NCBI GenBank assembly: GCA_018697195.1
Contig: CM031864.1
Coordinates: forward strand, 19,731,316-19,795,315
Direction of reading: 5' to 3'
Origin: Certhia americana
Taxonomy: Eukaryota > Chordata > Aves > Passeriformes > Certhiidae
Length of the DNA stretch: 64,000 nucleotides
In this document: in pieces, positions 40,001 through 54,262 of the stretch
How positions within the stretch are numbered: the first letter of the stretch is position 1
Layout: each line of letters begins with the position of its first letter
The notes under the pieces: generated by a model
Databases searched by the model: none
Told to the model about the DNA's origin: nothing
Seen by the model: the letters and a program-made list of their open reading frames with translations, nothing else
Translations under genes and position numbers: made by a program

Positions 40001-42600
40001 TGTGCCTTTAGATTGCACTACCTGTAGTTAAATATTTAGTTTATAAAAAATAAACACTAAGCTCCTACAATTTACAGTTCCTTTGTTCTCACATCTTTCA
40101 CATCACATTTAGCCTTCACGTTATAGCCTTCACCTCACGTTATGTTCATGTCTGACCTAGCTGTACACAACAGCTTTCTGGGCTTTGTTTCAAGCGTGGT
40201 CCACAGAATGAGTTCTGAAATGTGTCACAAAAGTTTCCAGAACAGTTCTTTCTTTGGATCATCATCTGGTTTTATAAAATGGAAGAGCTCAAATATTCAT
40301 TGAATGCCTTTGGAGATGTTATTCACCATGCCGCATTCTGCCGACAATTACATGGCATATGAAGAACTAATTCATGAAAGTTGTGTCTATAAATTACTTC
40401 TACACAGGTTGATTTAAAAAAAAATTATTCTGTAATTTAGATCTTTGGATGTGTAGACCACAGATTTATCTACTACTACTACAAAAAAACATGTTTCTAT
40501 TACTATGACTGGAAGCCATACACTCCTGCCTTTGTTTTATTTCCATATTGATAGAGAAAGAATTGGAAATATAAAAAAAATTACCTAAGGATGAAACTCA
40601 TGTTTCTTTGAAGCTTATACTTGAAGTTGAGAGTATCTAAGTCCACAGCTAAATCCTGTGGACTATCTATGAGATGTTTGTTCTTCCTCAGGTACTTCTG
40701 ACTTGAGATGTTTCCATTTTCCTTTTTACCATTTTCATATGCTGTTTTGCAGCCCTCTCTTCATTCTCAGTCTTATTACTTTGAAATAATGCTGGGAACT
40801 ATTTCAAGTACCTTCGTGGCTGTGGATGTTTAACCCTTTAACAGCAGAGTTGCAAAGGCACATTTGTGCCTCAGCAGTGCACATAGCTCTGTGGCTGAGC
40901 ACCTGGGATAACGTATTTTCTTTGGAGGCTGTGGAAATTCTCACTCATGCTTCATAAATCACTACAGACTGGTGAATCACTGCAAAGTGGTCCTTAGACA
41001 ACTGACCTTGGGTTGACTCTCCCAAATATTTTCACTAAACCTAATTAAAAGATGCATTAAGTATATTTATATTGCTGTATCTCTATAATTACAGTTGCTA
41101 TAAGGATGCTATTCTTTTGTGAAAGGGTGATAATATATTAATAAATAGCCTGTCTTTCATACTGTGGATAACATCATATTAAGCTTGAAAGTCTTTATAA
41201 TAATGGATTGTAGTAAATTAATACTTCTCCATAAGGAAGGCTATGTATCAAAACTGTGTTCAAATGTATCACCAAAAAATCATGCATTCTGTAAGGAATT
41301 TATTTAGTAGATGAAACATCAGATGGAGGAACCCAAGAAAATTAATTTGTCAGTCTCCGTGAGCAGAAGTCCCCTGACTGTAGTGATGTGATGGCCCTGA
41401 GAAGTCAGGGCAGTAGATTCTTAGTGCAGAGCAAAAATTAGAGGACTCCCAATTTAATTTGCCAGACATGCTCTGCAGTAACTGTTTACCCCAGCTCTCT
41501 GCCCAGTCACTAGCATGGCAGTGAGGGACTCTGTACCCACAACAGCCTCTGTGGAGCCATCCTAACAAAAAAAATCCCACTGAAGACCAGGACTGGCCTT
41601 GACCTGCACTCTGTAGGAACATAAATCATTAGATCAGAAGCGTCATGGAGTTCAATTTCTGCTATTGTCCAAATTATTTTGTATCTCACGGGTACAACTG
41701 GGCTTCTACGTTCCATGGGGAGGGGCTTTTATATGGTGAGGTTAACACCTAGTGCATCTTTGCCCTTCTGGTAGAAAGCTCTGTAGCTCTGACTGTTCCC
41801 TCCGTGAGAGTCACCTCCCTCTCCTCCCTGACCTCTGGCTAAATGGAGGAGTGGATTACTAGCAGAGGAATGTAACACTTCCAATTTGCCAGGTAGGCGG
41901 TAATTGCTGCGTTCCAAAGAGGTTACCACAGCAACCCCCTCAGAGATACACGTACTTCCCTCACTCCACATCCAGAGTTTGTTAAAGTTATAAATCATGT
42001 TCAGTTTATTCTTGGGGTACTTCAACTTAGCTATTTCGACTCCATGGAAAACCCGAATAAATAGGTATCTGTTTTCTCAGGTGACCAACTTCTCAGTCTA
42101 GTTATCCCTGCCAGTCCTAATAGAAAGTAATTATTATGTTCTCAGCCATTTCCTTTTCCTCACCTTCCTATTTTCCATTACACAACTATAATTATTATTG
42201 ATTATACCTAATCGGGCTTCATTGTGCTTCAAAGATTTAATACTTGGTCTTTGCCTCTAAAAGGTGATAATCTTGCATTTAGGCTTAACATCATGAGTAA
42301 TACAAGAGACAAGGAGACAATCAAATGCAAGGAGAAGAGTGACCACTTCAAAATCACATGACCTTTTCATTAGTTAACGAGCTAGTTATCTGTAATTCAG
42401 GAAAGCCTTAGTTCAAAGCATTTTCATGACTAGTATGTATATGGTACATATATACTAGTGTATGGTAGGGAATAGTACTAGTGTGAAGCTTATTTATTTA
42501 TTTCAGAAAAATATGTTGTCTTGAGGGCAACAGTATTTATCTGTATAGAGTACATGCACTTCACTGTTCTCGTAAATTGCTTGTCTTGCTTACACACCAG
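37021..42600. other. Intergenic, gene-poor
   Basis: AT-rich with a short GC-rich patch at about 37050-37200. A 17-A run lies at 38643-38659. CTCF-like motifs are at 37053-37066 and 37854-37867. Open frames here (for example 36902-37309 and 41350-42025 minus) have no domain features or splice context. No repeat family is recognised. Confidence 0.7.
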
Positions 42601-45600
42601 GGACTCCCTTTTTCCATTGCACTAAAAAGTACCCAGTGAGTTATAATTCCCTGTCAACAGGTATTTTTAGATGCCCATCCCTCACTAGTTTGCAGCCGTT
42701 TGTTGCTATGTTCTCTTCAGTTAATTTCTGCATTTTCTTCTGTGTTCAGGTCTTTGTGTGCGTGTTGTATCCATGGCTATGTGATACTGAAACAATGACA
42801 GAACTTTGTATATTCCACTCCCATTGTCCTCCAAGACAGATCCTCCTCTTCAAAATACTCATTGTGTATCTATTCATGTTATTTCTTCATCTAGGAAGTC
42901 ACATGTCATTGTTAGCATTGTTAACGTTTTGCCTTATCTTGGAGAAGGGAGAACCTGATTCTCGAGTGCCTGATGAAAAGAAAGGATTTCGTAGCCTAGT
43001 TAAAATTGTGTCATCTCTGGCTTGGTCTATGGGATGGAAAATTTTGGCCTGATAAATCAAGCCTCAGGATTGAAAGCCTTGCCAGAAGAGTATGAAGGTT
43101 TACAAATTGACTTTGCCAACAGGAAGTTGGTACAAGCCAGAGCTCACACAGTTCTGTCTGATGGAAGAGTCAGTGATGTTGTAGGAAATGGACTAGGAAT
43201 GAATAATAGCAAGGTCAAAAGGCCTCTGTAGACATGTTTTGTCTCCTGCCTTTAGGTCCATTGTCTCTTATTCTGCTAACTGTACTGAGCAGTCTTTGCA
43301 AACTGAACTACTTCCACTACATGTGGAAGCATGTATTACATTAGTTGCTCTGAGTCTTTGTTACAAATTCTATTACTGTACTTCTATTAATACTATCTAT
43401 TAGCATGCAATGGGAATCCCAAACAGAAGCCAAGTGCTTTTGTCTTGATAATGAATTTGTGGGCTTTGTGGGGATTGTGTTGGGAGGCATTATTAAACTC
43501 TATCCCAGTCAAACAATTGCTGACTAGTGAGTACAGAAGTGCCTGAAAATGTAGATATCCTAAATATACTGCACTTCTAATTAAGTATTTCAGATATGAT
43601 TCCAGGAATGTTTACTATTTTGAAATAAAAGGGAGACATTGTTCCAGCTGCTAGGAATTGGCTATTTGTAGAAAGTGAGTTGTTTTTTTCTGTGTAGTAG
43701 GTTTCAAATTCACTATGAAAAAAGTGTTATAAAGACTGAACAAAAATTGTTGCCTGACTATTCCTTACAGTGTTAACTGCTGAAGGAATGGAAATTCACC
43801 TGCTTCTGCATTTGAAAGTGAAAACTCTGTGTAACCCAGGAGGCATCAGAACACATCCTTCTGTGACTTCTCACTGCTATGCAGAGTGAAAGGAAGGGCT
43901 TGGGAAAGAGTCAGGGAATACCTCTGGAACTATCTAGACTCTGGTTGACTGACAAGTCCTCAGTGCCAAGACACATGCCCCAGATCTGGGACTGCTGGAA
44001 GTGACCTGTAAATACTTAACAATAAGCATCAGCTCCTACTACTGAGAAAGGTCACAGTTAAACATGTTCTTTGTGAGCTTCTCTTGGGCTTTCCAAGTGT
44101 CTATCAGAAAATTAATATATTTGTATTAAGGCTTGCTCTGGAAGTCCCAAGAAAGTGTTCTTGTGTTGATTATGATGCCATAAGCAATCATAACCCTTGT
44201 TTCAGTAAACTTACTAAATCTTCTTTCAAACATTTTCTTATCTGTCTAATAAGTGAATTTTTATTTTTACAAATTTAAAGATTCTAAGTGATAGAAATGA
44301 TAATTCATTATCAAATGAAATAAATTAGTCAGTCTAATAAGATTTTAGTCCAATAGATACATGCAGCCATCTCCATGTTACCTACTCACTGTAGCTCATC
44401 AGTAGGTGCTGCAAAAAAACCACAAGAGAAATCTTTCACTGAGTGTCTTCCACTAAATCTTTGTGTTCAGGTCTCCAAAGTCAAGGTACTTTAGATAAAT
44501 GAGTGAAGCAACTTCCAGACTCTAAAATATTTTCAAAGTAATTTGCATTTACACAAAATGTAAAAATAGATTGCCACCAGGAATTTATTTAACTTACACA
44601 TAGAAGAGCCCTTCTTGATATCATTTGACAACTATCTCCCAACAGAAGAGTGTGAACAGCTAGTGAGAGATGCTGACTTGGCACAAATAAGGAGCTGGTG
44701 GATCAGGCAGAACAGGGCACAGTATAGTTATTTCCAAGGCTAGATGCACTGGAATGACATCTGCACCTTAAATAAAAAAAAAAAGAGGAAAAAGATTTTG
44801 TGAAATTCATGAATACAAGTGCTTCAGGAGTGATGTGAAATGTTCTCCTGGCCTGAACTGTAGCATTAACATAGGTGCAGACAGGCCATGCTTAAAATCA
44901 AGAGGGCTGCCTGAGGTGGAGCTGCCCTAATCAGTCATGTACTCTGGATTACAGTTTATATTCTCAGATTACATCTTGGATCATTAAAATCTCCTCACTG
45001 ATTTTTTGTTAAAAGTATTAGTTGACAGCGACACATTTGTTTGGTTTGTTGGACAAAGTTTTCTAAATGTTTTTGCTCAGTGTTTGGTATTTGGACTTTT
45101 AATCTACAGTCAAATTTACAAAACTTATTTCCTACATCCAGTCCAAGGCAGGGAGACTAGACCATAACAGAGACTTTTTCAATTTTAGGTAATTTCTTCA
45201 CCTTTAGGAAGTTCTCAGGTTGGAGGGAAAAGGAGTGACCTTTTATGTAATTGCATTCATGTTTTTCTACTTCAGTTATCAATAGATCTTTAATAAATTC
45301 TTATTTAATTAAGCTTAAATTAACATACTAATGCTTTTAGGAGTAGAGTACATGCACCTTTACTGATCTCCTTTATTCATAAGGTTAAATCTTCTACTGG
45401 TTGATCTTTATTTTTTTTTAACCAACAGTGAAACTAGCATAACTAGTTTATCAGAAGTAACCAGGTAACAATGATAGCATTTTTTCCAAAATCCATAATG
45501 TGGGAGCATACCTTTTCTGAATCCTGTCTTTCAAGAACTAATCTGTTGTAATTATTATTTTGTTTCTATATTTTTTTCTAAAAAGTAATTGTTATTGTGA

Positions 45601-48600
45601 TGAGAATCAAATAGTTCTCTGAGAAAGGAGGCCATAATAAAAGCATTTTCTTCAGTTATTCTTTTCTCTATGGTTCCAATTACTGCATCTGTATGACAAG
45701 ATTCACATTTTGCAGAGAACATTACTTAAGTGATCATCTTTTAAAAATATTAAGTAAGAGTTTTTAGTTTTACACATAGTTTCAAGCACCAAAAGTTCTA
45801 GAAGTAATCCAATAGTAATTACTGTATAAAAAAAAAAAAAAAGTATATGAGTTATGTTTGGTTTATGAAAGATTGCTGAAGATGCAGATGGAAATTTTAG
45901 TTCCTGAACAACCATTTTATACTTCTGTTTTGAAAACATGTCAAGTTAGTGTGAGTATATGATTTTGTGCATAATGATGTGCTGTTGGACAGTGTAGAAG
46001 TAGATGAAGATATAAAGAAATTATTGATCATCACAAGATGAAGGTATAAAGAAATTATTGATCATCAGCAGTTGTAAATTTAGCTGTGCTACACAGTGCC
46101 CATGCCTAATGCATACAAGTAGCTCACATTCAAGAAATGTCTCTTGTTCCAGGTCATTGAGAAATCTTTGTTTATATAAAATAGCTAGTTGAGCCACCCA
46201 AGCAAGATTTTTCTTCTGATGCTTGAAAAAAAAAGATGAACGGAGACAAAACAATTATTGTTATTTTCAGTTATGAACCTAACCATGTTCAGATATTGGT
46301 ATGCATCAATCTTCTCATATGTTATCTTTAAAGAAGAAGCCTACCATGAGCAGTGCCACTGATCAGTGCCACCTGCCTCTTCCTGAGCCATTCGTGTTCT
46401 TCGCTATCATTTTCTGAAAGTATTTTCTCTCATCCTACTACTATCAAGTGCTTTGGGATGAATCTTGTTTTGGAACCACAAAAATGGTTTGGATATAAAG
46501 TAGAAGATAGAATTCTGATGCAATGCCACATAATCAAGTCCTGATATAATTATCACAGGACTGATTTCAGTGCAGTAAGCTATCTGCAGAAATGATAATA
46601 GGTGTTGCTCAAGCCTGGCACACCTAACTTCGTGTTTCCCAAGCCATACAAATAAATAGTCTTCTTTGCGTATCCACACCTCTCCTGTCACACCATTTCT
46701 GAGCAAAGAAGGGTCCTTCATCTAGATTAGCAAATAGATTGAAGCAGACACCCTCCTATTTTCATAACACTAGCTATAATTTTGCTATGCTTGCAAGTGG
46801 AGAGTATAATTACCATTATCCTCTGGTACTATAAGTGACATTGCTGTTACTGGTTCCCAAGCTTCATTTTTAGGAACCTGTTTTTATCCAATACCACCAA
46901 AAAAAAAAAAAAAAATCTACTTTAAACTACAGGTCAGATAATGATACATTTTTTTTCTAACATTAACTTCAACCTTCTATTAAATACTTCTATTAATAAA
47001 CACTTTTGTTAGGAAAAATATTCTAAGAACTAGCTGATTCTATACTTATTAATTTTCCTCTAGTCTTTCCAACATACTGAACATGGTCTACAGATAATTT
47101 TAGCCTTGTAAATGAAAATTACATTAGGCCCTCATATAGTATATGCTATGCTTTTAATTTTCATCCTTCATTAGCACTTCAGATTTGTATGACTCACTGG
47201 ATTTCTGAATGTCAAGTAAACATTTTTTGAAAAATTCAATTTTTTCTCATTCTAAGCAACAAAATAGTATCAATAAGTCATAGTTGATCAAGTAGGAAAT
47301 AGATCAGATTACTAAAGTGTGTTACAAATTCCCAAACATTCCAAGTCAAGACTAATGTGTCATCTAGGACTTTGAAATGCAGCAAATAATTTACTTTACA
47401 GACTGTTGATGAACTTGAAAATAGTTTGTGGTTTAGAATTATCATCAGTTCAGTGTGAGATTCTGCAGCACAAAGCCAGGAAACAGCAGATATCCTTAGG
47501 GTGCTGCAAGATCTGCTCCAAAAATTAATTGTAGGGTAAGTCTAATGAAACTGTTGAAAACAGGATATGATGAAACATGAAGCACTCCTTTGGCTCCCTC
47601 ACAAAACCCTCCCTCCTCTTTCTATATTCTCTCTCAAAATAAATAGCTGTGGCTGGGTTGAAATCAGAGTGCCACTAATGCTACACTTTCCATTTTATTT
47701 TCTGGGCTTCTGTGATTCTTAAATACTGGAGACTGAGCCTTAAAATAGATGCAATTTAGCGACATCCCATAGTTTTTTCCCTTTTTTCCTGATTTTGGAG
47801 ATTATCTCAGTTATCCACCATGTGTGTTTGTTTAGACAGAAATTCAGGGCCTTACCCTGTAGGGGGTAGGACAGTGTGGATTAAACCAGGCCCTACGTTG
47901 CAGTAATAAACTCATGGTTGCACTGTTCCAAACTTCACTGTAGTGGATGAAGTGTCTGGTTTAGTAATGCTGCAGCCTGTGTTTCTCATTCTTGCACTGC
48001 AAAAATTAAAGAAACAATTTCACAAGTTTTCTGATATACAAGAGGATGGTTAAAAGGGTTGGATTAAAATGAACACGCCTAGAAGTTTGTGTCTTGTGGG
48101 TATTCAAACACCTTTTTCCGATTCTAGCAATAACTGGAAAACATTGCTCTAATTTATTATTGTTTTCATTTTTGGAATATATGAGCAATTCCAATAAATT
48201 GACATTTAATGGTGTGAAATGTCTCTCTCAACTGCTTACAGGAATTTCAGTTTGTCATTTCCACAAGTGGCATTGCGGATCAATAGCAGCAGCTGGGCCA
48301 ACATCCCAAACCAAAGCCATGGGAATCATTAGATTTTGCTCCAACCCCAGTGTTGGTGTGAGGAAGTTCTACAGCAGCAGAATCTCCCCTTCAGCTAGAA
48401 AAACAAAAGCACTGAGAATCCAGGATTGCAAATTCCACCATACAAACCTAGGGGAGTGGAAAAATAATAATCCCTGTTCTCAGTACATAAAATACTGACA
48501 GTATTTTCCTTTTTTAAGGGGACAAAAGCCTATCAGATGGATGTCTCAAAATGAATTTGCCCAGAATTTCTGGTAATTTTTTCTCATCTCCACATCATAT

Positions 48601-51600
48601 GCATTCAGCCACAGCACACTGAGACACGTCTATCCAACTAGCTTGTGTTTCCACAATGAGGGAATTGGAATCAAGGTTATCATTAACCAAGATGCCAAAA
48701 AAATTTGTGATGTGTCTCCACTAGCAACAACATTCACTCATAATAAATTAAGGGCCGTCCCACTTCTCTAGGGCTCCAGGTCAGTGTCAACCTTTGAACT
48801 TTGTGCTGAACCCTTCCAATAAAGTGACCCTCTACAATTAAACATCACTTAAACTTTTCGGAAATATAAATTATAAATGCATAAAACTTCAGGTACCTTG
48901 CAGCTAAGCATCTAGACATTACAATTTGAGGTTTATTATATATATGAATAATAAAGAGTGAATTTCTCTACTCTGTACTTACTAACACCATATATTACAA
49001 ACAAGAATTATAATGGAAGTTAATTTTTATGCTCTGAAATTATAAACTTCCTGTTGTTGCCCATTAAACATTTAATAATGAGATAGGAAAAAAGGGCAAA
49101 ATTAATTCAGAGGGTAGCTAGGCCACTGATCATTTTGTTGATCATCTCTGCCTTGCTCTTGTAACTCTCTGCATGGGGATTTATGTGGGGAGAAAATAAA
49201 AAGCTTATGACTTTCAAAGACCTCTAACTGCTCTTAGAAAAAGCTAATGGGGAGAGAGCTGCAGATGAAGGTGTATCTAGTATGGCTCTCAGTCCTTCAG
49301 AGCTACTTTAAGGTCACTCAAACCTGAAGTTTTAACAATGTTAAGGTGAAAATTGCATATTGTTTGCAACTTTTACTTTGGAAACTCAATCCAGTCTAGT
49401 CAAATACTTGACTTTGCTGGCTCCTTTCCTCCTCATTTGCTTTTCTCATTTTAATGTTTATATTCATCTGCCTTCTTAGCAAGGCACAACAGTTTGTCCA
49501 ATTTAAGAGCTCTGCAATCTTGGTATGGTAGTTTCTGTATGCATGGTATGGTATGTCCTTTATAATTTCACACAGTTCAAATTAGATAGAAAGATAATCA
49601 CCTGGGAGTTTGAGAATGAGCTGGCTGAGCTTGATACACAGTATTATATCTTTCTCCTCTCACCTAGCCAAACAGATTTCAAGAGCAAGATTCAAGGAGA
49701 AAATAAGTAAACTATAATTTCTTCATTCAACGTTTTAAATGCATCCCCCCATTTTCTTGTATTTTTAAAATTCCTAATTTGCATGAAATTTACATACACT
49801 TTCTTCCTAACACTTTTTTGAAGAGTGGTTTACTTCTGCTATTTTTAACATATTGACTGTATGGTAACTTGTCCCATACAATGCACAGTCCTTCTGTGAG
49901 CGTTTCATTAGAAGAAATAGGCCAAATTTTAATACTCTCGACCTTGCCCATTCCAGTTCATCCACTCCCAGCTGTACATCTTCTAATGCCTACCTTAGTC
50001 ATGCCAAGCTCACATTTTTCTCCACTGAGTGTCAGGTCCTGCTGGCAGACACTGCCTTCTCAGTTAAATGTAGGGCTCATTCTCAACTATAAATCTCTGT
50101 GTTGTTCTAAGCAAGTGTGTACCTGTCCACACCTGTCAGTGAGATCAACGTAGTGTAGTTACTGCATTCCTTTTGCTGAAAGCAAATATTTGGAACTTAG
50201 ATGCCCTGATGTAATTTTAAAACTAGAGATTCTAGAGTATAAACACATACTAGAAAAGTCTCAGTTTTAATGGATGATCAGTTTTAGGTGTAGGATAGAT
50301 TTTTCCCCAGTTCATCTGTTTTTCGACTATTTGCCAAACAGGTGAATCTTCATGTTTTGAAATTTAGAGTAAATTAACATGAAAGTTTTCAGAGGTTTAA
50401 TGCTGTCTCCTGTAGCATATCTTCTATCATTTATCTTGCAAGAGTCTGAATTGGGCACCTTAGTAGAAATATCTATTGAGATAATTCTTGTCGCAAAGGG
50501 TTTACTGAGCACAGAACCAGGTGGAAAACAGTAAGAGAAGTCTGTTCAGGTATTCCTGAATCAAATTTCTAATCTTAACATAATAGTTCATAATTTGTCA
50601 TTGATTTAAAGTACTGATACTAACAAATTTAGCATTATTCAGACAATACCAAGCAGAAACATTCACCTTCGATATGTGTTACACATTCCTATTTCAGCTA
50701 ATTTATAACTGAGTTTTTGAAATTTGCGATAGTAGATGGTAATTTTTTGTTTCTTTATGGATTTTGACGAATTAGATCATGTCTGTTTCCTAATATGCTA
50801 GTTGCAGAATGAATATTTTAACCTATTCAATCTCTGTAAGAGCTCTGGACCCATGTATGTCATAATTAGCCTTCTGTTTTACTTGTATTGATGTGAATCA
50901 ACTCATTTGGTGATAGAACTGAAAAGTGCAACTAGCTACAAATTTATTTGAATTGCACCTTTTGGCCCTACTCAGAATTATTCACTTTCACAACAATACA
51001 GTTGTTCAATAAGTACCAGTGTGATGTTGTGGAATGTCCTGATCTTTTTGATATGACACCATGAAATGTGACAGGTATGAGAGAATCCTTATTCAGCTGT
51101 GTTCTTGTGAGCAGGTTTCAATACACCATTGCAAAATGGCCTGCTGAAATGCTAAATGCTGTTTATCTAGCTAGTTGCCCTGTGTTTGCCTGAATGTGTG
51201 AACGTCACAATTATTCCAAGATCTCATATTTTGTTCCTGAACTGTGGCTCTCCTGCATACAGATGTTTCCTAGAGAAAATTCAGTTAGATTTCTAAAGCA
51301 TTCTGAGTTGAAAGGACCAGTGTTACAGTTTGTTGTGCCACTATGATTGGAAGATTTATTTCTGCTATGATTGTAATATGTACCTATAATCCCATGAAAG
51401 CCATGCTATGCCATTGAAAATGTCTTCTGTAGACAATGATACAAGAATAACTTTCTCTGTCTCTCACAAACTATCTTCTCAATTATATAATGCTCCTGTT
51501 CTTCCCTGATATTTAGTAATGTGTATTTGGTGAACGGGAACACTTGATTAAGTTTCTTTTTCAAGTAAAAAGGTGGGATTTTACTTTCTGTACTCAAGGC

Positions 51601-52714
51601 ACTTGCCATGGATATCAAGATTTTTCATTTGTGGGGTGTTGGCTATTTATAAACAGTGCATATAAACAGACATATTTCCTTTAGGCGATGTTTTAATTTG
51701 AAAGGGGAAACAACACATGGTCATTGACATTTTACCAACATTAAAACATCACAGAGAATTTAGGTGACCAGTATAATCCCTTTTCACAAACGAAATGAGG
51801 ATTGCTATGGTTGAAGCAGAAGCATTAGGTTCAATTTGTTGCCCAAAAATATGTTACAAATCATTTTGTCACCATGAACTGTTTGAGGCTGTAGGAGATA
51901 GTCATCACATTTTTCATGGCCAAAAGCAATTTAGCATCGTATTTCATATCCCATCATCTTCTCAGATGAACAAAGAAACAAACAAAAATATCCAAATCCC
52001 AGCAAGTATAGATGAGAAGAAAAGAGATGAAGGGACACTGAGGAGAGGTGAAGCTTTGGGAAGTTAGAACTGCTGAGCATATGTATCTAACATCAGATAC
52101 CTACATCCACAGGGGTGCTCCAAGAAGGTTATATGGGGTTTATAGAGATCCTAAGCTACTGTTTGGATTAGGTACTGTTTCACCAATGCATTCAGGCTCC
52201 ATAGATGCATTCCCATCTAAGAGTATGTGAATGCCAGATACATTAGTTCAAGTCCCTTTGCTTTCTAGAATATCAGAGGCAAAATCAACAAATAATCAAT
52301 ATATGTGCTACTGTCTATGACTGATTTGTCACATGGTGGGTTGTACTAACCCACAGCAGATTTCAAAGCCTTGTAGCCTGATGTTTGCAGTTAGATTCTA
52401 ACAGTAGAGAAAGGATGCTTTATTTTCTAAGGACAGTATCTCTTTACACAGACTTACAGAGCATTAAAAATTCATCTTGATTCTGGGGTCCAGACAGTAT
52501 ACACAGATACCACGAATGAAAACACAAATTTCTCACTAAGTGACTCACTTGCTTGGCCAATCTTGTCTGTGTAATGCAGAATTGTGATATTGTTACAAAG
52601 TGACTCTCCTATAACCTTCCCAACAAACATAATCATGCTATTACTGTTTACTCTGACAGCAGTTTCTTTCCATCCAAGAAGCTCAGCAAATTTCACAACC
52701 ATGAACCCTCCCAA
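42601..52714. other. Intergenic, gene-poor
   Basis: About 10 kb of AT-rich DNA with no supported gene. It contains poly(A) runs at 45828-45842 and 46899-46915 and a 34-bp tandem duplication at 46002-46067. The longest open frame (42636-43052 plus, 138 codons) is hydrophobic and cysteine-rich in a way expected of T-rich noise; I recognise no family. Confidence 0.7.
46002..46067. repeat. 34-bp tandem duplication
   Basis: The unit agatgaagatataaagaaat... starts at 46002 and again at 46036, with one clear mismatch before the copies diverge. Simple recent local duplication. Confidence 0.9.
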
Positions 52715-52845
52715 TGAAATAGTTAAATGTCATTATCTCATTTTCTAGATGAGGCATATAGGAATTAATGACTTGTTAGAGTCATACAGGAAATTTGTGA
52801 CAGAGCAAGGAAGAGATGGCTGCTCCTCCAGCCCTCATGCCTGTT
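52715..52845 (-). mobile_element. MIR SINE relic (antisense)
   Basis: It fits the reverse complement of MIR from memory: cattatctcattttctagatgaggc, then a degraded 'gacttgttagagtcatacag' and 'gtgacagagcaagga' block, matching the 'TTTTACAGATGAGG...AGTNACTTGCCCAAGGTCACACAG...GGCAGAGC' stretch (in pieces). Strongly diverged, as expected of an ancient amniote SINE. Confidence 0.7.
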
Positions 52846-54090
52846 TTTTAATTTTCAAAATTATTCCTTTTTTCCTCAAATAAAAGGAACTCCTGGGTTT
52901 GGAATAGCACTATAAATGAATAAAGTGAAAGGCTCAGTTATTGAATAAGTAAAAGAAAAGTACAAAGAGCAACTCTGCTACTTTTCTAGAAATATAGTGG
53001 AAGAACTGTGCTATTATAGCATAGGATTGCTTTTAAGTAGGAACACACTAGAATGCAAGAATCCTAGAACTCAATTTGAAGAGGATGAGAGCATGGAAGG
53101 AGGACATCAGTGGTTTGATGTAGCACCAGAAACCTGGTATGAGCAGCATAGAAGAAATGGTTCTGCTTGATCTGCTATCGTGCCTTAAATATGCTGATTC
53201 ATCACTGGTCTTCTTGATTTGGCTGTGGCTGAATATCAGTATTTCTGTTTAAACTGAGCAAAAAGCAGTGTTCACTGTATGGGTCACACATGAGGTTCAT
53301 TTAAATTACACCTAAAGTAACCCCCATTAAGTCCACTAATTGTTGTGATGCACAAACAGAAGGAAATAAGATGTGAAATTCATCACATTTGTGTTACACA
53401 TAAAATATATCAGATATTTTGTTTGGAAAGTTACTATAAAAGTGAAATACTTTAGGATGTGTCTTTTAAATTTTTTAGATTATTCTTGCTATTTTTTACT
53501 ATATTAATTATATAGTAAATAGAAATAAAATAAAATATCTATATATTTAATATTCTCATCTAGTAGTGTAACACTGTCTATACAGAAGCTATTATGCTAT
53601 CTATGTATGTGTATATATAGATATAGATATCTGCATTGTGTGGCATGAATTTATAAAACTTTGAGCTGATTTATATTGTATTGGAAAGGATGGTGGAGGG
53701 TTTTAAATGCACGAGTAGACATGGGAATGTTTGATCAGAATGAGAGAAATATGTATGAATCTTTGAAAATAATTACTGCATGTATTTATTGTATGGATAT
53801 TATCCTGCCCAGCTACTTAAGTTTAAATTAGAGGTGTCCCTTAGAAGGAATTCCTGGCAGAGGTGAAAATAAAGTAGAATCCTGTAGATAATCAAGAGTC
53901 CTAATCAAAAAGTAAGAAATCCAGGGATCTTGCTCAGCCTGACTCTGACCTGGACTGATCAAGTTTCTTCTTCCAGTCAATGTAGGGTGGAAGATGATGC
54001 TTATGAAATCTTAAAGATGCTGGCCTACGCAGAGAAAGGGGTTGAGTGAACTTTTCAGGGAGTGTTGCTGAGTGCTGACAAGGACTGACG
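52846..54090. other. Intergenic, AT-rich
   Basis: No gene recognised. A TA/GATA-rich low-complexity stretch lies at about 53480-53635. Confidence 0.7.
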
Positions 54091-54262
54091 CATACCGTGA
54101 GTGGCAGCAGACTTTCTATATGACCTTGGCCAAGTCACTTAATCCCTCTGTGACTTGGTTTCCTCATCTGCAGAATTTGGTTTAAACAGTAATACTTCCC
54201 TGCCTCACAGGGATCTGTGGGGATTACTTCGTTACTCTTTGCAAGGCGTGTTCAGAGACAAA
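54091..54262 (+). mobile_element. MIR SINE relic
   Basis: The MIR core is clear: tgaccttggccaagtcactt, aatccctctgtgacttggtt, tcctcatctgcagaatt, then ctgcctcacagggatctgtg. Order and spacing fit the MIR consensus I recall, including the tail region towards tgttcagag. It is one of the best preserved MIR copies one would expect in a bird. Confidence 0.85.

Noticed and set aside
42636..43052. 138-codon open frame on the + strand
   Set aside because: Hydrophobic noise from T-rich DNA; no signal for a known domain and no exon-like borders.
46407..46721. 104-codon minus-strand frame
   Set aside because: Looked like a possible small exon or gene but has no recognisable similarity and no splice pair.
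48094..48498. 134-codon open frame on the + strand
   Set aside because: No domain, no start context and no neighbouring exons; composition as expected by chance.
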